NCBI GenBank assembly: GCA_003554665.1 | Contig: PWGY01000232.1 | Coordinates: forward strand, 1 to 6,143 | From: Bacteroidales bacterium | GTDB lineage: Bacteria; Bacteroidota; Bacteroidia; Bacteroidales; UBA7960 | Reading direction: 5' to 3' | Length of the DNA: 6,143 bases | Notes under the pieces: model-generated | Told to the model about the DNA's origin: nothing | The model's database searches: none | What the model saw: the letters and a program-made list of their open reading frames with translations, nothing else | Program-made: the position numbers and the translations under genes | Part shown: piece after piece, positions 5,847 to 6,143 of the stretch | Layout: the number at the start of each line of letters is the position of its first letter | Numbering within the stretch: the stretch's first letter is position 1

Positions 5847-6143
5847 GGTTCTTCAATTGACCTGATTTCACCTCAACCTGTTCTTTAAGCTCCTGTTTGT
5901 AATGAATGATCTTTTCCCGTACCGAAGTGTCTGAAGCCGATACGATCTGGGCTGCAAGTATGCCTGCATTTTTTGCACCGTTCAGCGCTACGGTTGCCAC
6001 GGGTACTCCCCCCGGCATCTGCAAAATGGAGAGCACGGAATCCCAGCCGTCGATTGAGTTGCTTGATTTTATGGGCACCCCGATCACAGGCAGCGGCGAC
6101 ATGGCTGCCACCATCCCCGGCAGATGGGCTGCGCCCCCTGCTC
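5836..6143 (-). CDS. purE: PurE, N5-carboxyaminoimidazole ribonucleotide mutase (C-terminal part)
   Basis: The minus strand is open from the window edge to a TGA at 5838-5836, giving about 102 codons of a protein normally near 160-170 residues. It enters at AGGAAHLPGMVAAMSPLPVI, continues with GVPIKSSNSIDGWDSVLSI, and then QMPGGVPVATVALNGAKNA and GILAAQI. These are hallmark segments of class I PurE, including the conserved His of AAHLPGM and the QMPxGxPV loop. The enzyme moves the carboxyl group of N5-CAIR to give CAIR in de novo purine synthesis, in the cytoplasm, as an octamer. The N-terminal SAHRTP-type region with the other active-site His lies outside the window. An internal ATG (6114-6112) is not the start because the family motif continues upstream of it. 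The C-terminal tail after AAQI is charged and Lys/Gln-rich. It converges on the hydrolase gene with no spacer. Confidence 0.95.
   Translation of the reverse strand, partial: AGGAAHLPGMVAAMSPLPVIGVPIKSSNSIDGWDSVLSILQMPGGVPVATVALNGAKNAGILAAQIVSASDTSVREKIIHYKQELKEQVEVKSGQLKNQKG

Noticed and set aside
5836..6114. A short complete gene starting at the ATG at 6114
   Set aside because: The PurE motif AGGAAHLPGM continues in frame upstream of this ATG to the window edge, so it is an internal methionine of a truncated PurE.
1..6143. CRISPR arrays, long direct repeats, insertion sequences or a defence cassette
   Set aside because: No spaced repeats, terminal inverted repeats or transposase-like proteins were found on reading both strands.

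Overview
The window looks like a chromosomal segment of a Bacteroidota bacterium, probably Bacteroidales or Marinilabiliales. This rests on TAnnTTTG-type -7 promoter elements in front of several genes, A/T-rich start regions instead of strong Shine-Dalgarno sites, a tRNA without an encoded CCA end, and protein sequences that read like Bacteroidota members of their families. The assignment comes from reading the sequence only; no search was run.

Layout. (1) Bases 1-223, minus strand: the N-terminal part of an enolase-superfamily dipeptide epimerase, cut by the window edge, with a possible promoter at 260-288. (2) 300-1736, minus strand: a complete HtrA/Deg-type periplasmic serine protease with an N-terminal membrane anchor, intact His-Asp-Ser triad and two PDZ domains. 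(3) 1737-2048: a divergent intergenic region carrying tRNA-Gly(CCC) at 1916-1988 and separate promoter elements for the protease, the tRNA and the downstream kinase. (4) 2049-4878, plus strand: a soluble multi-sensor hybrid histidine kinase (PAS-PAS-PAS-GAF-HisKA-HATPase-REC) whose reading frame is broken inside the GAF domain. It appears as two overlapping frames, 2049-3518 and 3478-4878. Removing one base, the A at about 3476, would rejoin them into a 942-residue protein. (5) 4879-5004: a likely terminator, then weak promoter elements. (6) 5005-5835, plus strand: a complete arginine deiminase/DDAH-like guanidino-group hydrolase. (7) 5836-6143, minus strand: the C-terminal two thirds or so of PurE, cut by the window edge and convergent with the hydrolase; the two stop codons abut to form the palindrome TGATCA.

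How the genes relate. They look like neighbours rather than one pathway: envelope protein quality control (HtrA), murein or dipeptide metabolism (epimerase), signal transduction (hybrid kinase), guanidino-compound hydrolysis and purine synthesis (PurE). I see no mobile element, CRISPR array or defence cassette. The most notable signal is the broken hybrid kinase: a single-base frame break in GAF plus a shortened loop just after the phospho-acceptor Asp of its receiver domain. Decay, a sequencing error, or real expression as two polypeptides are all possible. I did not find convincing evidence of a previously undescribed system here.
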